A DNA stretch of 47,889 nucleotides from Ignavibacteriota bacterium (GTDB lineage: Bacteria; Bacteroidota; Ignavibacteria; Ignavibacteriales; Melioribacteraceae). The notes beneath the pieces are model-generated. The model had not been told where the DNA came from and ran no database searches. It saw nothing but the letters and a program-made list of their open reading frames with translations. Within the stretch, counting starts at the first letter, position 1. Each line of letters begins with the position of its first letter. Both the position numbers and the translations under genes were made by a program. Positions 1 through 7,222 of this stretch are shown here, piece after piece. The DNA lies in assembly GCA_002746605.1 (NCBI GenBank), contig PDPT01000052.1, positions 1-47,889 on the forward strand, given 5' to 3'.

Positions 1-340
1 CGGGCAAAACATTAGGAATATTAATATTATTCCCTGACCAACTAACTAACGAATTACTTGCATTGAAAAGGTAATCATAAGCACCACGGCATAGTGCAGC
101 CGGCGAAGCTGCTTCTACATATATCTTATTATTAACAACCTTTAAAGAATAAGTTTGTTCTAAAGTTGTATCTATTTTGAAAACAAACTTATCAACATAA
201 TCTTCACCAACAACTCTGCTTATTACTTTATAAGCAGGAACAGTTAGTTCATGAAGTGTTGTGTTTTGCTTGCAACTACCAAGATGAAAAAGTATAATTA
301 TAATTATTGTGCCGGTAGTAATAGTATTGATTTTTTTCAT
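1..340 (-). CDS. Alpha-N-acetylglucosaminidase (NAGLU-like), N-terminal part, cut by window edge
   Basis: The reading frame begins with ATG at 340-338 and stays open to base 1, so about 113 residues are visible and the C-terminal catalytic part lies outside the window. It opens with a lipoprotein signal peptide: Lys-Lys, an isoleucine/threonine-rich hydrophobic stretch, then the lipobox L-G-S-C with Cys near residue 24. After it comes the pattern of the small N-terminal domain of family GH89 enzymes: a strand with KVVNNKIYVEAASPAALCRG, then AYDYLFNASN and VSWSGNNINIPNVLP. In GH89 proteins this 'YxL...W.G.....P..LP' block precedes the catalytic barrel. The likely role is removal of terminal alpha-linked GlcNAc from glycans at the cell surface. 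An in-frame stop lies upstream and no alternative ATG is present. Family call fairly good, substrate inferred. Confidence 0.65.
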   Translation of the reverse strand, partial: MKKINTITTGTIIIIILFHLGSCKQNTTLHELTVPAYKVISRVVGEDYVDKFVFKIDTTLEQTYSLKVVNNKIYVEAASPAALCRGAYDYLFNASNSLVSWSGNNINIPNVLP

Positions 341-596
341 AATCTTGTTATGTTTATTAGCTGTATATTAATGATTTTTCCGGTATTGTTAATCAAATAT
401 ATAGTTTGTTATCTAACTTTAGAAAGAATATTTAAGTAATTTTTTTATTATGTTCTTTCTTCTTTATATCAGCAAAAACTGAACGTAGCGACATTAGTTC
501 AACTTTAATTTAGAATGTGCTTTGACAATTTGGTGTAAGAGCAAGCAACAGTTAAATTAACCTAAATTTTGATTCAAAATGAGAGCCTATAAACAA

Positions 597-905
597 TCAC
601 ACAACCAGATCGTTTAAGTTATCTTCTATACGTTTTGAAATTAAATCAAGATCTTTTTGTAAATCTCCGGTATCAAACAACACAAAACCATCATATTTCA
701 ATGAAACTTCCGTTTCTTCATTTTTGAACAAAAAAGATAATTTCTTCGGGAATTTTTCTCCATCAGTTGTAAATTCAGTACCGGCTTTTCTCATAACCAG
801 AGTTTTATCATCTTCAGAATGAATATAATAGTCATATCGGATAAATAAATTTATACATTTTTCTTTATCTAAAGTTTTATTAAACGATGTTGATTTTGCT
901 TTCAT
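597..905 (-). CDS. Hypothetical protein, 102 aa
   Basis: This is a short ATG-started frame that I do not recognise. The protein is soluble, charged (many Lys, Asp, Glu) and has no signal peptide or membrane segment. The middle alternates short strands (YDYYIHSEDDKTLVMRK, EVSLKYDGFVLFDTGD) and the end is a predicted helix (DLQKDLDLISKRIEDNLNDL), so a small alpha/beta protein is plausible. It stands alone, with about 255 bases to the lipoprotein gene on one side and 185 to the oxidase locus on the other. Downstream on its own strand an imperfect hairpin (TGAAC...GTTCA near 479-500) could end its transcript. Coding is supported by codon usage like the neighbours and absence of a competing frame; function unknown. 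Confidence 0.6.
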   Translation of the reverse strand: MKAKSTSFNKTLDKEKCINLFIRYDYYIHSEDDKTLVMRKAGTEFTTDGEKFPKKLSFLFKNEETEVSLKYDGFVLFDTGDLQKDLDLISKRIEDNLNDLVV

Positions 906-1090
906 ATTGTGTTAGTATTTTTTCAGTTATCAGAGTGTGTTTTACCGTTATGGAACATATGTTTATGCAAACATAATAATTCTAATTTTTAATAACAACA
1001 AAACTATGGTTAGTAATTTGTGTTGTCTGTGAATTATATACTTAAAAAATAGAATCACTTTTTGAGTAAAAATATTTTTTAGTATAAAAT

Positions 1091-1834
1091 TTACATGCCC
1101 AAATGCGGGGCGAAATTATTTTGGGAATTTTTCACATTGGCTGGTAAATGCAATTTCTTTTCGGGTGGACTTAAATAAGGAATGCCAAGGTTTAATCCTC
1201 TGAGTATAAAAATTATAGCTAAAACAATTGCAAATACGGGGATTAATTTATTCATTCTGGAGCGTAATTTTCCTGTAAAAAATTTTCCTGCAAGTGATGC
1301 AGCGAGCATAATCGGTGTAGTTCCTAAACCAAAGAGTGCCATAAATGCAGTACCGGAATAAATATCTCCGGTTGTCATTGCTCCTGCAAGGGCAACATAA
1401 ACGAATCCGCAAGGTAGAAATCCATTAATAATTCCAAATAAGAAAAGGGAAAAAGGGGAACCGGAATGAGTTAATTTGGAAAAAGATTTTTTTACAAAAT
1501 TGTTTACTATTTGATAAGGTTTGGTTGTAGATAGTTTCCCTTTAAATTTTTTTGGAGTTAAATAATAAATCAATATAGAAACTCCAAGACCGATAGAAGC
1601 GTATCTTTGTAAGCCGGCAAAAGCAATTCCTTTTCCGAATAAACCGAAAATTGCCCCAAAGAATGAGTAGGTTACAATTCTTCCGAGGTTATATAAAATT
1701 CTGCTTATTATTAACTCAATATTCGATGAATTCCCGATAGGAAGTGCTAAGGCAATTGGTCCGCACATACCAACACAATGAAAACTGCCAAGAAAACCAA
1801 TTAAAAATCCACCCCAAATAGTTGTTGTTTCCAT
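1091..1834 (-). CDS. Sulfite exporter TauE/SafE-type (UreH-like) membrane protein of the cbb3 locus
   Basis: This 247-residue protein is almost entirely hydrophobic with about six membrane segments. The first segment carries FLGSFHCVGMCGP, the His/Cys signature of the UreH-like branch of the TauE/SafE superfamily, and the centre carries FGIINGFLPCGFVYVALAGA, the matching second half with another Cys. These proteins are regularly found beside ccoG/ccoH in Bacteroidetes-type oxidase clusters, where a role in metal or thiol handling during oxidase assembly is suspected but not proven. Its ATG follows directly after the ccoH stop codon with no spacer, so the genes are translationally coupled. It is the last gene of the ccoG-ccoH-SafE unit. 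Family call good, substrate unknown. Confidence 0.8.
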   Translation of the reverse strand: METTTIWGGFLIGFLGSFHCVGMCGPIALALPIGNSSNIELIISRILYNLGRIVTYSFFGAIFGLFGKGIAFAGLQRYASIGLGVSILIYYLTPKKFKGKLSTTKPYQIVNNFVKKSFSKLTHSGSPFSLFLFGIINGFLPCGFVYVALAGAMTTGDIYSGTAFMALFGLGTTPIMLAASLAGKFFTGKLRSRMNKLIPVFAIVLAIIFILRGLNLGIPYLSPPEKKLHLPANVKNSQNNFAPHLGM

Positions 1835-2278
1835 TTAGTTAATCATTATTGATTTAGTTGAAAAGTAATTTGTTGAATCAACTGACCAATCAATATTTAT
1901 TCTCCACATACCTCTGATTATTTTTTTTGTATTAATTAACTGAAGATTTGTTGAATCGGTTTGTATATTTAATGACAAATCTTTTTTTCTATCTGAAGGG
2001 CGGTATAAGTTAATAACACCTTTAATTTTATTGTGTGGAAACTTTGCCGGAAATTGAATTTCAATATAGTTCTGTGTAGTTTTAATTTTTATTTCTTCCG
2101 AAAGAGTTTTCGTAAGTTTTACGGTTTCCATTTTTTTATTAAAATTTACTTCAGCTTCGTAATAATCGTCTCTTACCAGATTTATATCTTGGGTAGTTGC
2201 AAAATAGATAAATATCAATGAAGTTAATGTAAAAACAATTATTGTTATTGTAATTCCTGTTCCCCAATTTAATTTCAA
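1835..2278 (-). CDS. ccoH: CcoH/FixH family cbb3 oxidase assembly protein
   Basis: The 147-residue protein has one N-terminal membrane anchor (about residues 8-28) followed at once by the FixH hallmark DINLVRDDYYEAEVNFNKKM, then a periplasmic beta-rich domain ending in the strand pair around IIRGMWRINIDWSVDS. FixH/CcoH is needed for stable assembly of cbb3 cytochrome oxidase in the inner membrane. The first codon is TTG (2278-2276); the first internal Met is near residue 50, which would remove the anchor, so the TTG is the best start. It begins 6 bases after the ccoG stop and abuts the SafE-like gene, consistent with an operon. Position between ccoG and the SafE-like gene supports the call. 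Confidence 0.85.
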   Translation of the reverse strand: MKLNWGTGITITIIVFTLTSLIFIYFATTQDINLVRDDYYEAEVNFNKKMETVKLTKTLSEEIKIKTTQNYIEIQFPAKFPHNKIKGVINLYRPSDRKKDLSLNIQTDSTNLQLINTKKIIRGMWRINIDWSVDSTNYFSTKSIMIN

Positions 2279-2284
2279 TTTAAA

Positions 2285-3745
2285 TTATCCCTTTTCTTTT
2301 ATTGATTTTTGTTTAACTTTATTTTTATTAAATTTTTTACCCTTTATTTTGCCGAGGAACGAAGTTTGAATAACATCGATTACCTCTCCATTCGCTTTAA
2401 CAGCAACATTGATCGGTGTATTTAATGTTTTAATATTTTCTTGTGGAAAAATAACAAAAAACTTTCCTTCGGCTACTTCGTGCGGTTTTAGAATAAAATC
2501 ACCTGAAACAACTTTTATTTCGCCCTCTATATCCTGAAGTTCCAAATAAGCTGGGACTTGGTTAAAAGTTTTATTGATGATTTTTACATCGTAAAGGTTA
2601 CTTATTTTGTTACCCGGTTGTTCTTGTGCCAATAGTCCGGCAGTTCTTACGATAGATAATTCAAAATCGGATCTTGTAGTTAAAAGAAAACTAATTATTG
2701 AAAATAATAAAGCTAAAACAATAGTATAGCCAATGGCTTTGGGTGTGAAAATTTTTCTTTTACCTGATTCAATTTCATTCTTAGAAGCATATCTGATTAA
2801 CCCTGTAGGTCGGTTTACTTTTGTCATAATAGAATTACAGGCATCAATACAAGCTGTGCAATTTATACATTCTAATTGAGTTCCGTTTCTTATATCAATT
2901 CCCGTAGGACAAACATCCACACATAGTTTGCATTCAATACAGTCGCCTTTATCACTTTGGTCAATATTTTTTTTAAGCTTTGTTCTTGGTTCCCCTCTTA
3001 CATTATCGTAATGAACAACAATGGAATCGGGGTCTAGCATTACACCTTGTAATCTTCCGTAAGGACAAATCATTGTACAAACTTGTTCTCTAAAATAAGC
3101 TCCCATAAAATAGGTGCCTCCGGTAAAGGCAATCATTGCTATGAAGCGTCCGAGTACTTCAGGAATCGGTTTAGCTATTAGTTCCAGTAAAGAATCGAGT
3201 CCTATTACCCAGGCAAGCAAAGCGTTAGCTATAGCAAATGCAATTAGAAAGAAAATTATATGCTTAGTAACTTTCTTAAAAATTTTTTCACCTGTCCAAG
3301 GTTGTTTGTTTAATTTTCTTTGTTTATTGGCATCACCTTCAATCAGATATTCAACTTTTCTAAAAACCATTTCCATAAATACTGTTTGCGGACATACCCA
3401 TCCGCAGAAAAGTCTGCCGTAAACAACAGTAAAAAGAAATATAGAAATAATTAACCCAATTAAGGATAAAACAAAAAGGTGAAAATCATGCGGACCAAAA
3501 GCAATTCCGAAAAGGATAAATTTTCTATCCAATAAATCTAAGAGCATAAAAGGATGCCCATTTACTTTTATGAATGGTACGCCAAACAAAATGACTAATA
3601 ATATTGCAGCAACAATAGCTCTAAGTCTATAAAAATTCCCGGAAGGTTTTTTAGGGTAAATCCAAATTCTTTTACCTTCTTCAGTTACTGTTGCAAGATG
3701 GTCTCTAAAATCTTCGTTGTTAGGTTTTTCTGTTAAGTTATTCAT
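2285..3745 (-). CDS. ccoG: CcoG (FixG/RdxA) cbb3 oxidase accessory iron-sulfur membrane protein
   Basis: The 486-residue protein has the full CcoG layout: about five membrane helices, the NapH/polyferredoxin motifs CGWVCPQ and CTMICPYGR, then two ferredoxin clusters, CIECKLCVDVCP and CINCTACIDAC, a further helix (about 340-360) and a C-terminal Ig-like periplasmic domain (FixG_C, about 380-470). CcoG is a cupric reductase that supplies Cu(I) for the CuB centre of cbb3 oxidase. The tail is lysine-rich. It starts with ATG about 122 bases after ccoP, across a strong hairpin, so it may be separately promoted or attenuated, and it heads the ccoG-ccoH-SafE unit. All iron-sulfur cysteines are present, so it should be functional. 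Confidence 0.93.
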   Translation of the reverse strand: MNNLTEKPNNEDFRDHLATVTEEGKRIWIYPKKPSGNFYRLRAIVAAILLVILFGVPFIKVNGHPFMLLDLLDRKFILFGIAFGPHDFHLFVLSLIGLIISIFLFTVVYGRLFCGWVCPQTVFMEMVFRKVEYLIEGDANKQRKLNKQPWTGEKIFKKVTKHIIFFLIAFAIANALLAWVIGLDSLLELIAKPIPEVLGRFIAMIAFTGGTYFMGAYFREQVCTMICPYGRLQGVMLDPDSIVVHYDNVRGEPRTKLKKNIDQSDKGDCIECKLCVDVCPTGIDIRNGTQLECINCTACIDACNSIMTKVNRPTGLIRYASKNEIESGKRKIFTPKAIGYTIVLALLFSIISFLLTTRSDFELSIVRTAGLLAQEQPGNKISNLYDVKIINKTFNQVPAYLELQDIEGEIKVVSGDFILKPHEVAEGKFFVIFPQENIKTLNTPINVAVKANGEVIDVIQTSFLGKIKGKKFNKNKVKQKSIKEKG

Positions 3746-3809
3746 TTAAGTTTACAATCTTTTTATACTCTAAAATAATATGTTATTATTAAATTATAAA
3801 AAATAATAG

Positions 3810-3843
3810 AAACCCTGAAAGTTATTACTATTTTTCAGGGTTT
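3810..3843 (-). terminator. Hairpin between ccoP and ccoG
   Basis: An 11-base perfect stem, AAACCCTGAAA at 3810-3820 and TTTCAGGGTTT at 3833-3843, has a 12-base loop. Read on the minus strand it follows ccoP and is trailed by CTATTATTTTTT, which fits a leaky intrinsic terminator separating the structural genes from ccoG-ccoH. Confidence 0.7.
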
Positions 3844-3867
3844 AAGTTTTAGTATTTTATTAATGAG

Positions 3868-4695
3868 TTACATTTCTTTATTATATTCATAAAGATCACC
3901 TTCCGGATCTTTCTGATTATCGGGATTTGTTCCGCGAAGAGTTAAAATATAACTGGCAACTTGTTGCATTTGAGTGGGACTTAATTGTGATTCCCAACTA
4001 ATCATACCTTTAGCAGGTACTCCATATTTAATTATTTTAAATAAATCATTTATTTTATTTCCGTGTATCCAATAATCATCGGTAAAGTTAGGACCAACCA
4101 TACCTTCGCCGTTTTGTCCGTGGCATGCGGCACAGTTTTTCGTAAATATATCTTTTCCGCTTGAAAGAGCAGCTACATCATTTAAAATGGTTACATTATC
4201 TTCGTTTACCAATGAGCCGCTTTTATTTAAGATTTCTCTTTCCATTGCAGCTATTTCAACTTCTTGTTGATATTCTTCTTCTTGTACATTGCCGCTTCCT
4301 ATTATATGGTAATTGACCATGTAATATCCTGCCCAAACAATACAAATATAAAATATAGCCATAAACCATGGTGGAATTTTATTGTTAAGTTCTTTTATTC
4401 CGTCAAAATCATGATCGAGCAATAGTTTTTGTTCTTCGTCAATAGTAGGTCTTTGGTTTAAGATTCTTATTAACTTTTTAATTCCGGGTTCTTCCGCAAC
4501 TTCAGTTTTTTCAGAATAGACCAAAACAAGCCACAAAATAATTGCAACTAAAAAAGCTGTTAATGCAACCATTATTTTAATAATAGACTCTACACCGCTT
4601 TCGCTCGTAGTAGCAGTTCCTGCAAAAAGTGAAGAGCTAAAAAGAAAAAACATCAAGGTTACACCTAAGACATATATTTTTTTATTTACTTTCAT
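3868..4695 (-). CDS. ccoP: cbb3-type cytochrome c oxidase subunit III (mono-haem CcoP)
   Basis: The 275-residue subunit starts with a hydrophobic segment (about 8-25, possibly a cleaved signal), a membrane helix at about 38-60, a second helix near 110-130 (PWFMAIFYICIVWAGYYMV), and then one cytochrome c domain with C188-A-A-C191-H192 and a C-terminal axial Met region (AKGMISWESQLSPTQMQQV). Proteobacterial CcoP has two haem c groups; this one has a single CxxCH, as is usual in the Bacteroidetes lineage. CcoP passes electrons from soluble carriers to CcoO. Its start overlaps the end of ccoQ by 14 bases. A hairpin follows it. Confidence 0.92.
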   Translation of the reverse strand: MKVNKKIYVLGVTLMFFLFSSSLFAGTATTSESGVESIIKIMVALTAFLVAIILWLVLVYSEKTEVAEEPGIKKLIRILNQRPTIDEEQKLLLDHDFDGIKELNNKIPPWFMAIFYICIVWAGYYMVNYHIIGSGNVQEEEYQQEVEIAAMEREILNKSGSLVNEDNVTILNDVAALSSGKDIFTKNCAACHGQNGEGMVGPNFTDDYWIHGNKINDLFKIIKYGVPAKGMISWESQLSPTQMQQVASYILTLRGTNPDNQKDPEGDLYEYNKEM

Positions 4696-4885
4696 TTTTA
4701 TTCTCTGTGTTTTTTTTTATGTTATCGTTATCTAATGGTATGTTTTCCAATTCGGAAATATATTCTTTATCTCTTGTATATATCCAAATAACTGCTCCTA
4801 CAAATACCGTAAAAAATATGATAAGCGTAATTATAGGATATATCGAAACATTCTCAATAGAACTCAAATAATTAGAAAATTTCAT
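4682..4885 (-). CDS. ccoQ: CcoQ/FixQ-like small subunit of cbb3 oxidase
   Basis: This 67-residue protein has one membrane helix (about 18-35, IITLIIFFTVFVGAVIWIYT) followed by a charged tail RDKEYISELENIPLDND, the usual shape of CcoQ, which stabilises the complex. It lies between ccoNO (12 bases upstream) and ccoP (14-base overlap), the standard position. Sequence conservation of CcoQ is low, so the call leans on size, topology and place. Confidence 0.82.
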   Translation of the reverse strand: MKFSNYLSSIENVSIYPIITLIIFFTVFVGAVIWIYTRDKEYISELENIPLDNDNIKKNTENKNESK

Positions 4886-4897
4886 AATAAATTATCC

Positions 4898-7024
4898 TTA
4901 TTTATTTTCCGCAGTTTCTAACTTAATATCCGTACCTAAACGTTGCAAATAAGCAATTAAGGCTATAATTTCTCTATCAGGTTCTACGACAACACCATTT
5001 TCCAATAAGTCATTTGCTATTCTTTCTGCTTGAGCTGATAGATCAGCTTCAGCTATATCTTCAAATCCTTCTTCATAAGGTACACCAAGAGTTCTCATTA
5101 CTGAAATTTTATTTTTTAGACTTGATATATCCAATTTGTTTTCTAAAAGCCAAGGATAAGGAGGCATTAAAGAACCCGGAGACATGGAGCGTGGATTTTC
5201 CATATGATAATAATGCCACATATTTGAATATTTTCCTCCAACCCTCTGTAAATCGGGACCAGTTCTCTTAGAACCCCAAAGAAACGGATGATCGTAAACA
5301 AATTCGCCTGCTTTAGAATATTCACCGTAACGTTCCACTTCCGATCTGAAAGGCCTAACCATTTGAGAATGACAACTGTTACAAGCTTCTTTAATATAAA
5401 CATCTCTACCTTCCAATTCTAAAGGTGTATATGGTTTAACCGAAGCAATAGTAGGTACATTTGAACTTACTAAATAAGTAGGAACTATTTCAACTAAGCC
5501 TCCAATAATAATTGCTATGAAAGAAAGAACAGTAAATAATATAGCTTTTGATTCAAGATATCTGTGAACCATTCCGTATTTTAACTTATCTGTAATTTCT
5601 CCTCTTGGAGCAGCTTCCGCAGGTTCTTGAGCAACAAAACTACCTTTAGTCATAGTTTTGAATAAATTATAACTTGCAAGAATAATACCTGTTAAATAAA
5701 GAGTTCCACCAATAGATCTAATAATATACATTGGTACAATTTGTAATACGGTTTCTAAAAAGTTAGGATATTTTAACAAACCAAGCGGGGTAAATTCTTT
5801 CCACATTAATGACTGAGTAACGCCTGCCCACCACATTGGAATAACCCAAACAACAATACCAAGTGTTCCGATCCAAAAATGAAAATTTGCAAGTTTTTTT
5901 GAAAAGAGTTCAGTTTTCCACATTTTGGGTACTAGCCAATAAAGCATACCAAAAGTCATAAAACCATTCCAGCCCAAAGTTCCTACGTGAACATGAGCAG
6001 GAATCCAATCGGTATAATGTGCTAATGCATTAACAGATTTTAATGCTAACATCGGTCCTTCAAAAGTTGACATACCGTATGCAGTAACGCCAATCACAAA
6101 AAATTTAAGTGTGGGATTATCTCTAACTCTATCCCATGCTCCCCTTAGTGTTAAAAGACCATTGAGCATACCACCCCAAGAAGGCATCCATAGCATAATT
6201 GAAAAAACCGTACCGAGTGATTGTGCCCAGTTTGGTATTGCCGTATAAAGAAGATGATGAGGACCTGCCCAAATGTAAATAAAAATTAAAGTCCAAAAAT
6301 GCAGTATGGAAAGTTTGTAAGAAAAAATAGGTCTGTTTACCGCTTTAGGTAAAAAGTAATACATTAAGCCTAAGAAAGGAGTTGTTAAAAAAAATGCAAC
6401 GGCGTTATGACCGTACCACCATTGAACCAAAGCATCTTGAATGCCTGCATATACCGGATAACTTTTAAATAAGTTAACCGGAATTTCCATTGAGTTGCCA
6501 ATGTGCAATACTGCTACAGTAACAAAAGTGGCAATATAAAACCATGCTGCAACATAAATATGTTTTTCTCTTCTTTTTATTATAGTTCCAATCATATTTA
6601 TACCAAAAATAACCCAGATAATGGCAATAAGAATATCAATAGGCCATTCGAGTTCGGCATATTCTTTAGAAGTTGTAATACCTGAAGTTAAAGTAAATAC
6701 AGCCAAAACTATAATTAATTGCCAGCCCCAAAAGTTAATTTTACTAAGTACATCGCTGAACATTCTTGCTTTTGTTATTCTTTGAAGTGAATAGTAAACA
6801 CCGGTGAAAATAGCATTACCGACAAAAGCGAAAATTGCCGCATTAGTATGCAAAGGTCTTAAACGACCAAAAGTTGTAAAGGAAAGTCCGAGGTTCAAAG
6901 CGGGAACATATAGCTGTGTAGCTATAATAACTCCTACCAGAAGCCCCACAACACCCCAAACAATAGTAGCTATTAAAAATAGCTTTACAATTTGATTGTC
7001 ATAATTAAATTTTTCAACATTCAT
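4898..7024 (-). CDS. ccoNO: Fused cbb3 cytochrome c oxidase subunits I and II (CcoN-CcoO)
   Basis: The first ~470 of 708 residues are CcoN with about twelve membrane helices. The expected metal ligands can be seen: LHTNAAIFAF (low-spin haem His), YGHNAVAFF (CuB His), AGPHHLLYTAIPNW (CuB His pair) and AHVHVGTLGWNG (high-spin and low-spin haem His). A linker leads into the CcoO part, with an anchor helix (about 497-515) and a periplasmic cytochrome c domain bearing C548-N-S-C551-H552, the CcoO block VRPFRSEVERYGEYSKAGEF and the Met ligand in SLMPPYPW. The complex reduces oxygen to water with high affinity. Separate genes in proteobacteria, the two subunits are commonly one polypeptide in Bacteroidetes relatives. 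The gene lies 32 bases after ccoS. Confidence 0.95.
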   Translation of the reverse strand: MNVEKFNYDNQIVKLFLIATIVWGVVGLLVGVIIATQLYVPALNLGLSFTTFGRLRPLHTNAAIFAFVGNAIFTGVYYSLQRITKARMFSDVLSKINFWGWQLIIVLAVFTLTSGITTSKEYAELEWPIDILIAIIWVIFGINMIGTIIKRREKHIYVAAWFYIATFVTVAVLHIGNSMEIPVNLFKSYPVYAGIQDALVQWWYGHNAVAFFLTTPFLGLMYYFLPKAVNRPIFSYKLSILHFWTLIFIYIWAGPHHLLYTAIPNWAQSLGTVFSIMLWMPSWGGMLNGLLTLRGAWDRVRDNPTLKFFVIGVTAYGMSTFEGPMLALKSVNALAHYTDWIPAHVHVGTLGWNGFMTFGMLYWLVPKMWKTELFSKKLANFHFWIGTLGIVVWVIPMWWAGVTQSLMWKEFTPLGLLKYPNFLETVLQIVPMYIIRSIGGTLYLTGIILASYNLFKTMTKGSFVAQEPAEAAPRGEITDKLKYGMVHRYLESKAILFTVLSFIAIIIGGLVEIVPTYLVSSNVPTIASVKPYTPLELEGRDVYIKEACNSCHSQMVRPFRSEVERYGEYSKAGEFVYDHPFLWGSKRTGPDLQRVGGKYSNMWHYYHMENPRSMSPGSLMPPYPWLLENKLDISSLKNKISVMRTLGVPYEEGFEDIAEADLSAQAERIANDLLENGVVVEPDREIIALIAYLQRLGTDIKLETAENK

Positions 7025-7054
7025 AAATTATGCTCCTTATGTGATTAAATTAAT

Positions 7055-7222
7055 TTATTTACCTTCTTCCTCTTTTTTCTTAATTTCATTATCAAATAGT
7101 ATTCTGATTGAAGGTGTATAATTATCATCGTACTGTCCGGTTTTTACAGACCAAATGTATGCTGCAAGAAACATTAGTGCAACAAATGAACTGAATCCTA
7201 TTAAAACAAAAATAACAGACAT
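7055..7222 (-). CDS. ccoS: CcoS cbb3 oxidase maturation protein
   Basis: This 55-residue frame is real although short. It begins MSVIFVLIGFSSFVALMFL, a single N-terminal helix, and continues AAYIWSVKTGQYDD, the classic CcoS signature (helix, then W...GQ[YF]DD), ending in a lysine/glutamate-rich tail. CcoS is required for insertion of haem and copper into cbb3 oxidase. Its ATG shares one base with the stop codon of ccoI (TAATG), so the two are translationally coupled, and ccoNO follows 30 bases downstream. Confidence 0.93.
   Translation of the reverse strand: MSVIFVLIGFSSFVALMFLAAYIWSVKTGQYDDNYTPSIRILFDNEIKKKEEEGK

Noticed and set aside
251..439. Plus-strand 62-codon frame at the left end
   Set aside because: It overlaps the antisense of the lipoprotein signal peptide of the NAGLU-like gene, which explains the sequence better.
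959..974. Small palindrome ATGTTT-atgc-AAACAT upstream of the first small gene
   Set aside because: Six-base arms in AT-rich sequence are expected by chance and no T-tail or operator logic supports it.
3114..3422. Plus-strand frame of 102 codons inside ccoG
   Set aside because: It is the antisense shadow of a clear ccoG gene; the translated sequence has no recognisable features.
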